Positions 1 through 7,556 of a stretch of DNA of 64,000 nucleotides are shown piece by piece. The stretch spans positions 45,771-109,770 of the forward strand of contig NZ_WHNQ01000026.1 in assembly GCF_009362785.1 (NCBI RefSeq), given 5' to 3'. The stretch is from Paraburkholderia atlantica (GTDB lineage: Bacteria > Pseudomonadota > Gammaproteobacteria > Burkholderiales > Burkholderiaceae). The translations under genes and the position numbers were made by a program. The notes beneath the pieces were generated by a model that saw nothing but the letters and a program-made list of their open reading frames with translations, made no database searches and had not been told where the DNA came from. How positions within the stretch are numbered: position 1 is the first letter of the stretch; every line of letters begins with the position of its first letter.

Positions 1-35
1 AGGCGCGCTGCGAGACGGTCGCTGAGTTCGCTCAT
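1..35 (-). CDS. possible 5' end of a minus-strand gene
   Basis: Reading leftward from an ATG at 35, eleven codons stay open to the window edge (MSELSDRLAAR). No clear Shine-Dalgarno precedes it and the fragment is too short to assign. A divergent gene upstream of xseA is plausible, so I list it only as a candidate. Confidence 0.2.
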   Translation of the reverse strand, partial: MSELSDRLAAR

Positions 36-324
36 GGGCGGGTTGCGGGCCAGGACTGCATGCCGTGCGCACTACGCGGGGTCAACATCAACGCGGTTCT
101 CCGGACAATCGAATGCGAATACGGTCGAAAAATGAGGTGCAAACGGCGCGGCGAAAGGGCTCGTGCTTATTAGCCTCAGGCGGCCTCGGGCCGACAAGCT
201 CCCCGGCGCGCTGCGCGATCGGCATGCCATCGAACCCGCCACTCTAGCGCGCGGGCATCCCGGCCGGCAAGTCGCGTGGGACTTGATGGACGCCGGTCCT
301 CGCTATGTGCGGTCGCCCACAGTC

Positions 325-333
325 TGTGGATAA
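325..333. other. single DnaA-box match
   Basis: TGTGGATAA is the reverse complement of the consensus DnaA box TTATCCACA. It lies in the gene-free stretch 36-592, which otherwise shows nothing I can name. A single box gives no evidence of an origin. Confidence 0.35.
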
Positions 334-592
334 CTTTGTGGAGAACCTGCCATCCGATCGTCCGGGAGGGCCATTCCGTGCGCTTTGGATCGAAGTGCTC
401 GCTCTCTATTGAGATGCAAACACCATATAAATCAAGGGTCTGCCAGGAATCTATTGGCGTTGGCGGGCGTTCTGGCGGAATTCGTCAGGCGGTTCCCGCC
501 ATGTGGACACTTTTAACAATCCTGCGATTCCGGCTGGACGCCGCTCGTCGCTCGGTCTATCGTCTGTCCGGCCAGCGCTATTTATCCCTCGC

Positions 593-1972
593 ATGAACCC
601 CGAAAATCCTTTTGCTTCGGCGGCCACACCAGGCGGTGAGGTCGTCGTTCCCGTGTCCGCGCTCAATCGCGCGATCGGCACGATGCTCGAACGCTCGTTT
701 CCACTCGTCTGGGTCGCGGGCGAAGTGTCGAACTTCACGCGCGCCGCAAGTGGTCACTGGTATTTTTCGATCAAGGACGCACAGGCGCAGATGCGCTGCG
801 TGATGTTCCGCGGTCGCGCGCAGTACGCCGAATTCATGCCGCGCGAAGGCGATCGCATCGAAGTGCGCGCGCTCGTGACGATGTACGAACCGCGCGGCGA
901 ATTGCAACTGAATGTCGAAGCGGTGCGCCGCACTGGTCAGGGTCGTCTGTACGAAGCGTTTCTGCGGTTGAAGGCGCAACTCGAAGCCGAAGGGTTGTTC
1001 GCCGCTGAACGCAAGCGCGCGCTGCCGACCCATCCGCGCGCGATCGGTATCGTCACGTCGTTGCAGGCGGCCGCATTGCGCGACGTGCTGACGACGCTGT
1101 CGCGCCGCGCGCCGCATATTCCGGTGATCGTTTATCCAGCGCCGGTGCAGGGCGCGGGTGTCAGCGCGAGGCTCGCGGCGATGGTCGAGACGGCTGGCGC
1201 GCGCCGCGAGGTCGACGTGCTGATCGTGTGTCGCGGCGGGGGCTCGATCGAAGATCTGTGGGCGTTCAACGAAGAAGTGCTCGCGCGCGCGATCGCCGAA
1301 AGCGTGATACCCGTGGTGAGCGGCGTCGGTCACGAGACCGATTTCACGATTGCCGATTTCGCCGCCGACGTACGTGCGCCGACGCCGACCGGTGCCGCCG
1401 AACTCGTGAGTCCGCAGCGCGTCATGCTGCTGCGCGAACTCGATCATCGGCACGCGACGCTCGCGCGCGCGTTCGGCCGCATGATGGAGCGGCGCGCGCA
1501 GCAACTCGACTGGCTGGCGCGGCGGCTCGTTTCGCCGGCCGAGCGGCTCGCGCGGCAGCGCACGCATTTGCAGCAATTGCGCGTGCGGCTCGCGTCGGCG
1601 GGCGCGCGGCCGGTACGCGACGCTCGTGCGCGATTCTCGCTGCTGCAGATGCGCTGGCAACGCTGGCGTCCGGATCTCGCGGCCGAGCGCACGCGCGTCG
1701 ACACGCTGGCGCAGCGCCTGAATGCAGCACTGTCGCGCCAGCACGAACGTCAGGTCGCGCGTATCGGCATGCTCGGCGCGCGACTCGAAGTGCTGAGTCC
1801 ACAGCGCACGCTCGAGCGCGGTTATGCGGCCGTGCTCGATACGCAAAGCGGTCGGGCGATTCGCACGCCGTCGTCGCTGAAACCCGGCCGTCGTTTGACG
1901 ATGCATCTCGCCGAAGGCTCGGCCGACGTCGCGCTCGCCGACGTGCAGGCGCGTCTGACCGACGGCTTCTGA
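593..1972 (+). CDS. xseA: exodeoxyribonuclease VII large subunit
   Basis: Large subunit of exonuclease VII, which with XseB degrades single-stranded DNA to oligonucleotides in the cytoplasm. At 459 residues it matches the usual family length (about 450). The N-terminal OB-fold region (about residues 15-110) carries the typical start VPVSALNRAIGTMLE and WVAGEVSNF. The catalytic-domain signature RGGGSIEDLWAFNEE begins near residue 214 and is followed by the conserved SGVGHETDFT. A long Arg/Leu-rich helical tail follows. The open frame extends up to 503, but the family's usual N-terminus fits the ATG at 593. The gene stands alone, 215 bp before sodB. Confidence 0.97.
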   Translation: MNPENPFASAATPGGEVVVPVSALNRAIGTMLERSFPLVWVAGEVSNFTRAASGHWYFSIKDAQAQMRCVMFRGRAQYAEFMPREGDRIEVRALVTMYEPRGELQLNVEAVRRTGQGRLYEAFLRLKAQLEAEGLFAAERKRALPTHPRAIGIVTSLQAAALRDVLTTLSRRAPHIPVIVYPAPVQGAGVSARLAAMVETAGARREVDVLIVCRGGGSIEDLWAFNEEVLARAIAESVIPVVSGVGHETDFTIADFAADVRAPTPTGAAELVSPQRVMLLRELDHRHATLARAFGRMMERRAQQLDWLARRLVSPAERLARQRTHLQQLRVRLASAGARPVRDARARFSLLQMRWQRWRPDLAAERTRVDTLAQRLNAALSRQHERQVARIGMLGARLEVLSPQRTLERGYAAVLDTQSGRAIRTPSSLKPGRRLTMHLAEGSADVALADVQARLTDGF

Positions 1973-2098
1973 CGTTTTGCCGGTGGGCGCGTGGCGCCTA
2001 TGTCCTGTCTACCGACGACCCGGGCACGCGCCATGCGCGCCCTTCCGAAGGGCCTTGCGCACGGCGTGTTCGACATGCCGGACATAAAGGCCGGTCGT

Positions 2099-2127
2099 TT
2101 GCGGGGTTATTCCAACTCGCCTACAAT
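2099..2127 (+). promoter_or_regulatory. sigma70-like promoter for sodB
   Basis: TTGCGG (2099-2104), a 17-base spacer and TACAAT (2122-2127) lie 60 bases before the sodB ATG. The match is good at -10 and partial at -35. The start of transcription is inferred. Confidence 0.55.
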
Positions 2128-2187
2128 CGAGTGCTCGATAGCGTCATCCGCAGACTCCCCACAACAGATATAGAGAAGGAAAGCACC

Positions 2188-2766
2188 ATGGAACATACGC
2201 TCCCGCCGTTGCCGTTTGCGAAAAACGCGCTCGCTCCGCACATGTCGGAAGAGACGCTCGAGTTTCACTATGGCAAGCATCACCAGACCTATGTGACCAA
2301 CCTGAACAATCTGATCAAGGGCACGGAGTTCGAGAACCTGTCGCTGGAAGAGATCGTCAAGAAGTCGTCGGGCGGTATCTTCAACAATTCGGCTCAAGTG
2401 TGGAATCACACGTTCTTCTGGAACAGCCTGTCGCCGCAAGGTGGCGGCGCACCTACCGGCGCGCTCGCTGACGCGATCAACGCGAAGTGGGGTTCGTTCG
2501 ACAAGTTCAAGGAAGAGTTTGCGAAGACCGCGGTCGGCACGTTCGGCTCGGGCTGGGCATGGCTCGTGAAGAAGGCTGATGGTTCGCTCGACCTCGTGTC
2601 GACGAGCAACGCCGCCACGCCTCTCACCACCGACGCCAAGGCACTGCTGACCATCGACGTTTGGGAGCACGCTTACTACATCGACTATCGCAATGCGCGT
2701 CCGAAGTTCGTCGAGGCGTACTGGAACATCGTCAACTGGGACTTCGCAGCGAAGAACTTCGCTTGA
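2188..2766 (+). CDS. sodB: iron superoxide dismutase
   Basis: Converts superoxide to hydrogen peroxide and oxygen. It is 192 residues, as expected for bacterial FeSOD. The metal ligands are all visible: His27 (LEFHYGKHH), His74 (QVWNHTFFW), Asp157 and His161 (DVWEHAYYIDY). Gln70 in AQVWNH is the position that favours iron over manganese. There is no signal peptide, so it is cytoplasmic. The ATG at 2188 follows a GAAGGAA ribosome site. It has its own promoter and is closed by a strong terminator at 2840, so it is monocistronic. Confidence 0.98.
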   Translation: MEHTLPPLPFAKNALAPHMSEETLEFHYGKHHQTYVTNLNNLIKGTEFENLSLEEIVKKSSGGIFNNSAQVWNHTFFWNSLSPQGGGAPTGALADAINAKWGSFDKFKEEFAKTAVGTFGSGWAWLVKKADGSLDLVSTSNAATPLTTDAKALLTIDVWEHAYYIDYRNARPKFVEAYWNIVNWDFAAKNFA

Positions 2767-2829
2767 GATTGCCAGTTGCAGCTCGTCGTCTGATGTCGTG
2801 ATCCTTGCGATCGCGATTGAAGATGAGAG

Positions 2830-3048
2830 CTAGGGACGAAAGCCCTCCATCGCGAGGGCTTTTTCTTTTCCCGAGGCGATTGGAAGTGCAGGGATCGCAT
2901 CTGAAAAAAGTTTGTCACAGTTGGTAACTGCGGTTTCGCGGGGTGCGAAGTGGACCTCGGCCAACGCCCGTCGACTTCGCCGAACTGCGGCGCCCGGCGC
3001 GGCGCAGGCTACGCAAGCCGCTGCGACGGCGAGAATGAGCCGGTTCAT
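2830..3048 (-). CDS. small possible secreted protein, doubtful
   Basis: A 72-codon frame opens with a signal-peptide-like stretch (MNRLILAVAAACVACAAPGA) behind a good ribosome site (GGAGGA, 7 bases before the ATG). After the signal the sequence looks like no family I know. The frame runs through the sodB terminator, which argues against a genuine C-terminus. It could be a small orphan gene, a frameshifted one, or chance. The rest of the gene-free stretch 2868-3215 shows nothing clear. Confidence 0.25.
   Translation of the reverse strand: MNRLILAVAAACVACAAPGAAVRRSRRALAEVHFAPRETAVTNCDKLFSDAIPALPIASGKEKALAMEGFRP
2840..2867 (+). terminator. intrinsic terminator after sodB
   Basis: The stem AAGCCCTC/GAGGGCTT with loop CATCGC is followed by a T-rich run. 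It lies 74 bases after the sodB stop. Confidence 0.85.
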
Positions 3049-3215
3049 TGAGGCGTCCTCCGCGCGGTCGATCGGCTTAGACGACGGGGATCGTTTGAGG
3101 CGACTGCCGGGTCGAGACCAGCCGGCCGTGCAAAAACTTTCTGTAACTAAGCCGTAACCACGGAATTTCGCGATTAGCCTAACGTTTGAATTCCAATCCT
3201 CCGAAGTGCACCACC

Positions 3216-3770
3216 ATGATTTCCAGCAATAAAACGATCAGCCTGGCGATTCCCGCGGCCGTCATCGCGCTCGCGTTAGGCGGCTGCGCAGTGGCGCCAC
3301 CGAGCGGCCCGAGCATAGCCGCGATGCCGCGCAGTGGCGAGCCGCTCGGCCAGTTCCAGCAAAACGACTACGCGTGCCGCGACTACGCGAATCAAACGAC
3401 GAATCCGTCCGGCGCTGCGCAGGCGGCCAGCACGAACAGCGTGAACAGCGCGGCGCTCGGCACGCTCGGCGGCGCGGCCGTCGGCGCGCTGCTCGGCGCC
3501 GCGGCGGGCAACGCCGGCGCTGGCGCGGCGATCGGGGCGGGCAGCGGCCTGCTGATCGGCGGCGCGAACGGGGCGAATGGCGCCCAGTACTCGGCGGCCG
3601 GCATGCAGGCACGCTATGACACCGCCTACGCCCAGTGCATGACCTCGAAGGGCGAGACGATAGTTCAGCCGCAGCCTTACTATTCGACGCAGCCGGTGTA
3701 TGTCGCGCCCCGTCCGTATTACTACGCTCCGCCTCCGCCCGTTATGTATGCGCCTTATCCGGCTTACTGA
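3216..3770 (+). CDS. glycine-zipper outer-membrane lipoprotein
   Basis: A predicted lipoprotein of 184 residues. The signal peptide ends in the lipobox LGGC at about residue 21. A Gly/Ala-rich segment (residues about 85-125) with GxxxG spacing (GGAAVGALLGAAAGNAG) resembles YmgG/SlyB-type glycine-zipper domains that insert in or lie on the outer membrane. The C-terminal 35 residues are rich in Tyr and Pro. The ATG at 3216 is preferred to an upstream TTG because it places the signal peptide at the N-terminus. The role is unknown. Such proteins are often envelope-stress linked, but nothing here shows that. Confidence 0.85.
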   Translation: MISSNKTISLAIPAAVIALALGGCAVAPPSGPSIAAMPRSGEPLGQFQQNDYACRDYANQTTNPSGAAQAASTNSVNSAALGTLGGAAVGALLGAAAGNAGAGAAIGAGSGLLIGGANGANGAQYSAAGMQARYDTAYAQCMTSKGETIVQPQPYYSTQPVYVAPRPYYYAPPPPVMYAPYPAY

Positions 3771-3891
3771 GCGGTGATAGGGGGGGCCGGCCTGCTTGCT
3801 TGTCTTGCATCGTCGGCCGGTACTGCGTTTCAAATGCGTAGCACGGTTGAGCGGTAGCTTGCGGCGACGATTGTCGAATCCATGCCGCTGC

Positions 3892-5439
3892 TTACTCCGT
3901 GCTGTCCGTCGACGCCGTTTTGCGCGGACGACGGCTGCGAGACGCCGTTTTGCGGGGGACCTTCGTGGCGGCCTCAGGCCCTGCTTCCACATTGACTGCC
4001 GGAGCAGGGGCCTCGGCCGGCGCCGCGATCTCAGGGACTTCCTCGATCGAGCGCGGCGTGCTTTTCTTCACTTTCTTCGCGGCCGTTTTGCGCGATGCGC
4101 GCTTTTTGGCGCTTTGGCGCTGCGCGGAGTGGCCGCTATCGGCGGTTTGGTCGGTTTCTTGACCGAGGACGACTTGTTCAGCGGCTGTATCCGCTGCCGC
4201 TGTTACAGCACGAGCTTCGGTCTCTTCAGCTATCGGTTCAATGACGAACTCATGTGGGAGCGGCGCGTGTTCACGCGGTTCCTGCCGCTGGACCTGTTCG
4301 GCGGACTCCGCCGGTTCGCCGACAGCCGGAGCGGCAGCCGCAGGTTCTTCATCAGCCGTTTCATGGTGACCGCGCTTGCCGTGCGCGGTCTCCTGACCCC
4401 GCCCCGCCTTGCGGTTGCTGCGGTCCTTACGACGCGACTTGTGCTTGCCCCCCGACTCGGACGCGGCCGCTTGTGCCGCCTGCGCTTGATACGAATGTTC
4501 GGCCGCCTGTTCAGCCGGCACTGCTTCAGCCGACCCCGTTTCGGCAGACTCCGCCGCGGTTTCGCCGATAGTTTCACCGGCCGCTTCACTCCCGACGTTC
4601 ACAGCCGTGCTTCGATAAACGTACGCGCCTGATTTTTCATCGCGGCCGAATTCGAGCAGCCCGCGTGCCTGCGCTTCTTCCAGCAGATTGCCGAAAGCGC
4701 GAAACCCGTAATACGTCTCGTTGAAATCCGGTTTGCGCCGTTTGATCGCGTTCTTCAGCACGGACGCCCAGATCTTGCCGCTGTCGCCGCGTTCGGAAGC
4801 GAGTGCGTCGAACGTCTGAACCGCAATTTCGACGGCCTTGCTGCGACGCTTCTCCAGGTCCTCTTTGGGTGGGGCCTTCTCTTCATCTGCCGCACGTTTG
4901 GCTGCCTGCTGCGCGCTCTGCTGCTGGCGCGACGATTCGCGCCTCGCGACTGCGCGCTGACTTTCGCGTACGAGATCGTCGTAAAAGAAGAACTCATCGC
5001 AATTGGCGATCAGCAAATCCGAGGTGGACTGCTGCACACCGACGCCGATGACCTGTTTGGCGTTCTCGCGCAGCTTCGACACGAGCGGCGAAAAATCCGA
5101 ATCACCACTGATGATGACGAACGTATTGACGTGCGATTTCGTATAACAGAGATCGAGCGCATCGACGACCAGCCGGATGTCGGCTGAATTCTTGCCCGAT
5201 TGGCGCACGTGCGGAATTTCGATTAGCTCGAAATTGGCCTCGTGCATGGCCCCTTTGAAACTCTTGTAGCGATCCCAGTCGCAATACGCTTTCTTGACGA
5301 CGATGCTGCCCTTCAGCAGCAGGCGCTCGAGTACAAGCTTGATGTCGAACTTGTCGTACTTCGCGTCGCGCACGCCAAGCGCGACATTCTCGAAGTCGCA
5401 GAACAGCGCCATGCTGACGTTTTCGTTGGATGACGCCAT
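3892..5439 (-). CDS. NYN-domain protein with OST-HTH domain
   Basis: A 515-residue protein. The N-terminal NYN domain (about residues 8-160) belongs to the PIN-like RNase fold. The expected acidic residues are present: CDFENV, YCDWDRY, SADIRLVVDALD and SGDSDFSPLV. A winged-helix OST-HTH (LOTUS) region follows (about residues 185-265, around DSGKIWASVLKNAIKRR and FGNLLEEAQARGLLEF). The last 250 residues are low-complexity Ala/Glu with basic clusters ending in an Arg/Lys tail, so probably disordered and nucleic-acid binding. The ATG at 5439 has a GGAG ribosome site; longer starts lack one. The likely role is an RNA-binding or RNA-cleaving enzyme; its substrate is unknown. It lies 153 bp downstream of clpP on the same strand. 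Confidence 0.92.
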   Translation of the reverse strand: MASSNENVSMALFCDFENVALGVRDAKYDKFDIKLVLERLLLKGSIVVKKAYCDWDRYKSFKGAMHEANFELIEIPHVRQSGKNSADIRLVVDALDLCYTKSHVNTFVIISGDSDFSPLVSKLRENAKQVIGVGVQQSTSDLLIANCDEFFFYDDLVRESQRAVARRESSRQQQSAQQAAKRAADEEKAPPKEDLEKRRSKAVEIAVQTFDALASERGDSGKIWASVLKNAIKRRKPDFNETYYGFRAFGNLLEEAQARGLLEFGRDEKSGAYVYRSTAVNVGSEAAGETIGETAAESAETGSAEAVPAEQAAEHSYQAQAAQAAASESGGKHKSRRKDRSNRKAGRGQETAHGKRGHHETADEEPAAAAPAVGEPAESAEQVQRQEPREHAPLPHEFVIEPIAEETEARAVTAAADTAAEQVVLGQETDQTADSGHSAQRQSAKKRASRKTAAKKVKKSTPRSIEEVPEIAAPAEAPAPAVNVEAGPEAATKVPRKTASRSRRPRKTASTDSTE

Positions 5440-5592
5440 GTGTATCTCCATTGAAGCGGTCGTCGAAGTCGACGAATCGCGACATGATAGCGATTCCAGC
5501 GAAGGTGAGCAGCTTTTGTCGTGCGCTCGCACCGATAGGTGGATGGGAATTGGCGGCAAGGCGGTCTATCCGGCGGCCCAGCGAGCGTTCCG

Positions 5593-6240
5593 TTACAGGC
5601 TGTCGCGACGACCTGCGCTGTTCCACGTCGCGCGAGCTTCCAGCACGTCATCGATCAATCCGTATTCCCTCGCTTCGAGCGCCGACATGAAGTTGTCGCG
5701 GTCGGTATCGCGCGCGATATCTTCGATGCTGCGTCCGGTGCGCTCGGCCATCATCGCATTGAGACGTGCTCGCACATACAGCACCTCCTTCGCCTGGATT
5801 TCGATGTCCGCCGCGGTGCCCTGACCGCCGCCGGACGGCTGGTGAATCATGATGCGCGCATTGGGTAGCGCATACCGTTTGCCGCGTTGACCCGCGGTGA
5901 GCAGAAAGGTGCCCATGCTCGCGGCAAAGCCCGTGCACAAGGTAGAGACCTCCGGCTTGATGAACTGCATGGTGTCGTAAATCGCGAGGCCGTCATACAC
6001 CGAGCCGCCGGGCGAGTTGATGTAAAAAGAAATATCCTTGTCGGGGTTCTCCGATTCGAGAAACAGCAATTGTGCGACGATCAGACTGGCTGACTGCTCG
6101 TTCACGGGCCCGACAAGAAACACGATGCGCTCGCGCAGCAGGCGAGAGTAGATGTCGTAGGCGCGCTCGCCCCGGCCGGATTGTTCGATCACGGTGGGCA
6201 CAAGGCCCAAGGCGGAGACAGACGGGTAACTGGAAGGCAT
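5593..6240 (-). CDS. clpP: ATP-dependent Clp protease proteolytic subunit, probable second ClpP
   Basis: A 215-residue serine protease subunit that forms the ClpP tetradecamer and degrades proteins fed by ClpA or ClpX. The catalytic triad is complete: Ser108 (GFAASMGTF), His133 (RIMIHQPSGG) and Asp182 (DTDRDNF), with E. coli-like spacing. The ATG at 6240 sits 6 bases after GAGG. The gene is not beside clpX or lon, the usual place of the main clpP, so it is probably a paralogue. The upstream region carries a sequence matching an ECF41-type promoter (6337-6363) that points at this gene and is divergent from the sigma-factor gene. Confidence 0.95.
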   Translation of the reverse strand: MPSSYPSVSALGLVPTVIEQSGRGERAYDIYSRLLRERIVFLVGPVNEQSASLIVAQLLFLESENPDKDISFYINSPGGSVYDGLAIYDTMQFIKPEVSTLCTGFAASMGTFLLTAGQRGKRYALPNARIMIHQPSGGGQGTAADIEIQAKEVLYVRARLNAMMAERTGRSIEDIARDTDRDNFMSALEAREYGLIDDVLEARATWNSAGRRDSL

Positions 6241-6336
6241 GGATTCCTCGATCAGGATGGATGGCACGGGCATTCGGGGATGCGCAGGCGGCCGCGAACC
6301 AGAGGCCGGGTGACATGCGCCGCTTGTTGCTCATTT

Positions 6337-6363
6337 GACGAAGCAGCGGCCGGCGCTGTGACA
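6337..6363 (-). promoter_or_regulatory. ECF41-type promoter facing clpP
   Basis: On the minus strand TGTCACA (6363-6357) is followed by exactly 16 bases and CGTC (6340-6337). As I recall the ECF41 literature, this is the promoter motif of that sigma group. It lies about 97 bases before the clpP ATG. It mirrors the plus-strand copy at 6384-6410. The motif is seen in the sequence; its use is inferred. Confidence 0.6.
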
Positions 6364-6383
6364 GAAAATTTTTTGCGCTGAAC

Positions 6384-6410
6384 TGTCACATCACCCGTTG
6401 CCCATGCGTC
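6384..6410 (+). promoter_or_regulatory. ECF41-type promoter of the sigma gene
   Basis: TGTCACA (6384-6390), 16 bases, then CGTC (6407-6410), 90 bases before the sigma ATG. It fits autoregulation, as is usual for ECF sigma factors. With the minus-strand copy it forms a divergent pair whose TGTCACA elements make the inverted repeat TGTGACAG/CTGTCACA (6357-6364 and 6383-6390). Confidence 0.65.
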
Positions 6411-6500
6411 AAGCTCAGGAATGGCGAACATGACGCGCGCCTGAGCCATGCCACTGGTATGCAGCCGCTTTTTCACCACGCACCATCGGGAGGTCTACGC

Positions 6501-7556
6501 ATGACGGAACAGGGAATCGACAAGGCATCCAGTTTCGAGGCCGCGCGCGCCCGTCTGCTGGCGCTCGCGTATCGGATGCTTGGCAGTCGTGCGGAGGCCG
6601 AAGACGTGATGCAGGACGTCTGGCTCAAATGGCATCTGGCCGATACGCGGGCGGTGCAAACGCCGGTCGCGTGGCTCACCACGCTCACCACGCGCACGGC
6701 GATCGACCGTCTGCGGCACGCGCAGCGCGAGCGCGCGTCGCAGGCTAGCGGCTGGTTGCCGGAGCCGTGGCTCGACGAGGTCGCACCATCGGCCGAGGAG
6801 TTGGCATTGCGCGCGGCGGATATGTCATATGGCGTGATGCTGCTGCTCGAACATCTGAAGCCAGACGAACGCGCGGCGTTCGTCCTGCATGAAGCGTTCG
6901 AGTGCGGTTATGCCGAAATCGCGTCGATTCTCGAGCGCACACCGGCCGCCTGCCGGCAAATGGTTCATCGCGCCAAGGAGCGTCTGAAACGTGCTGGCGC
7001 CCCGTTGGAGCGGCCCGATCCAGCGGTGCATGGGCGAATCGTCGAGCGATTGCGCGCGGCGCTCGAAGCGCAAGACCGGGCGGGCTTGCTGCAGCTTTTC
7101 AGCGACGCGCCGCAACTGATCAGCGACGCACCTTTGTACGCGACGCCCACTCCATTCCCCACGGCCAACGTGGCTCTTCGAGGGCAAGGGCCAACGCCTG
7201 GAGCCAAAGCGCAGCGTGCCCGCGAACCGGGCTCCGGTCCAAAGTGGATGGCTGTGATTACATCGCTCGCGCAACAGGCGAGCTATACCGAGGTGGTGTC
7301 GATGGCGGGTGCGGTGTGTATCGCGCTGTTCTGCGACGGCGACATCGTCGGATTGATCGACGTGGTGACGGATGGCACAACGGACCTTTCGGCGAAAATC
7401 ATCTCGCTGCGCATCCTGACCAGCGCCGCGCATTTGCGGGCGGCCAACCAGATGCTGGGCCGTGACGCGGTCAAGGAACTGCTTGCCCGCATCAAGGGCC
7501 ATCCCGGGGTGTCAGTTGCGGTGAGCCGCGACTTCCCAGTTGATGTCGACGCATAG
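6501..7556 (+). CDS. ECF41-like RNA polymerase sigma factor
   Basis: A 351-residue extracytoplasmic-function sigma factor. Region 2 (about residues 10-80) has YRMLGSRAEAEDVMQDVW. The ECF41-type linker motif WLPEPW occurs at residues 85-90. Region 4 (about 105-165) includes FECGYAEIASILERT. A C-terminal extension (about 175-345) occupies the place of the SnoaL-like regulatory domain, but I do not see the DGGG or NPDKL motifs typical of the group, so it is divergent. ATG 6501 has GGAGGT upstream. The group's usual partner, a carboxymuconolactone decarboxylase, oxidoreductase or epimerase gene, is absent; clpP is divergent instead. The last 45 bases overlap the convergent EAL gene. Confidence 0.92.
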   Translation: MTEQGIDKASSFEAARARLLALAYRMLGSRAEAEDVMQDVWLKWHLADTRAVQTPVAWLTTLTTRTAIDRLRHAQRERASQASGWLPEPWLDEVAPSAEELALRAADMSYGVMLLLEHLKPDERAAFVLHEAFECGYAEIASILERTPAACRQMVHRAKERLKRAGAPLERPDPAVHGRIVERLRAALEAQDRAGLLQLFSDAPQLISDAPLYATPTPFPTANVALRGQGPTPGAKAQRAREPGSGPKWMAVITSLAQQASYTEVVSMAGAVCIALFCDGDIVGLIDVVTDGTTDLSAKIISLRILTSAAHLRAANQMLGRDAVKELLARIKGHPGVSVAVSRDFPVDVDA

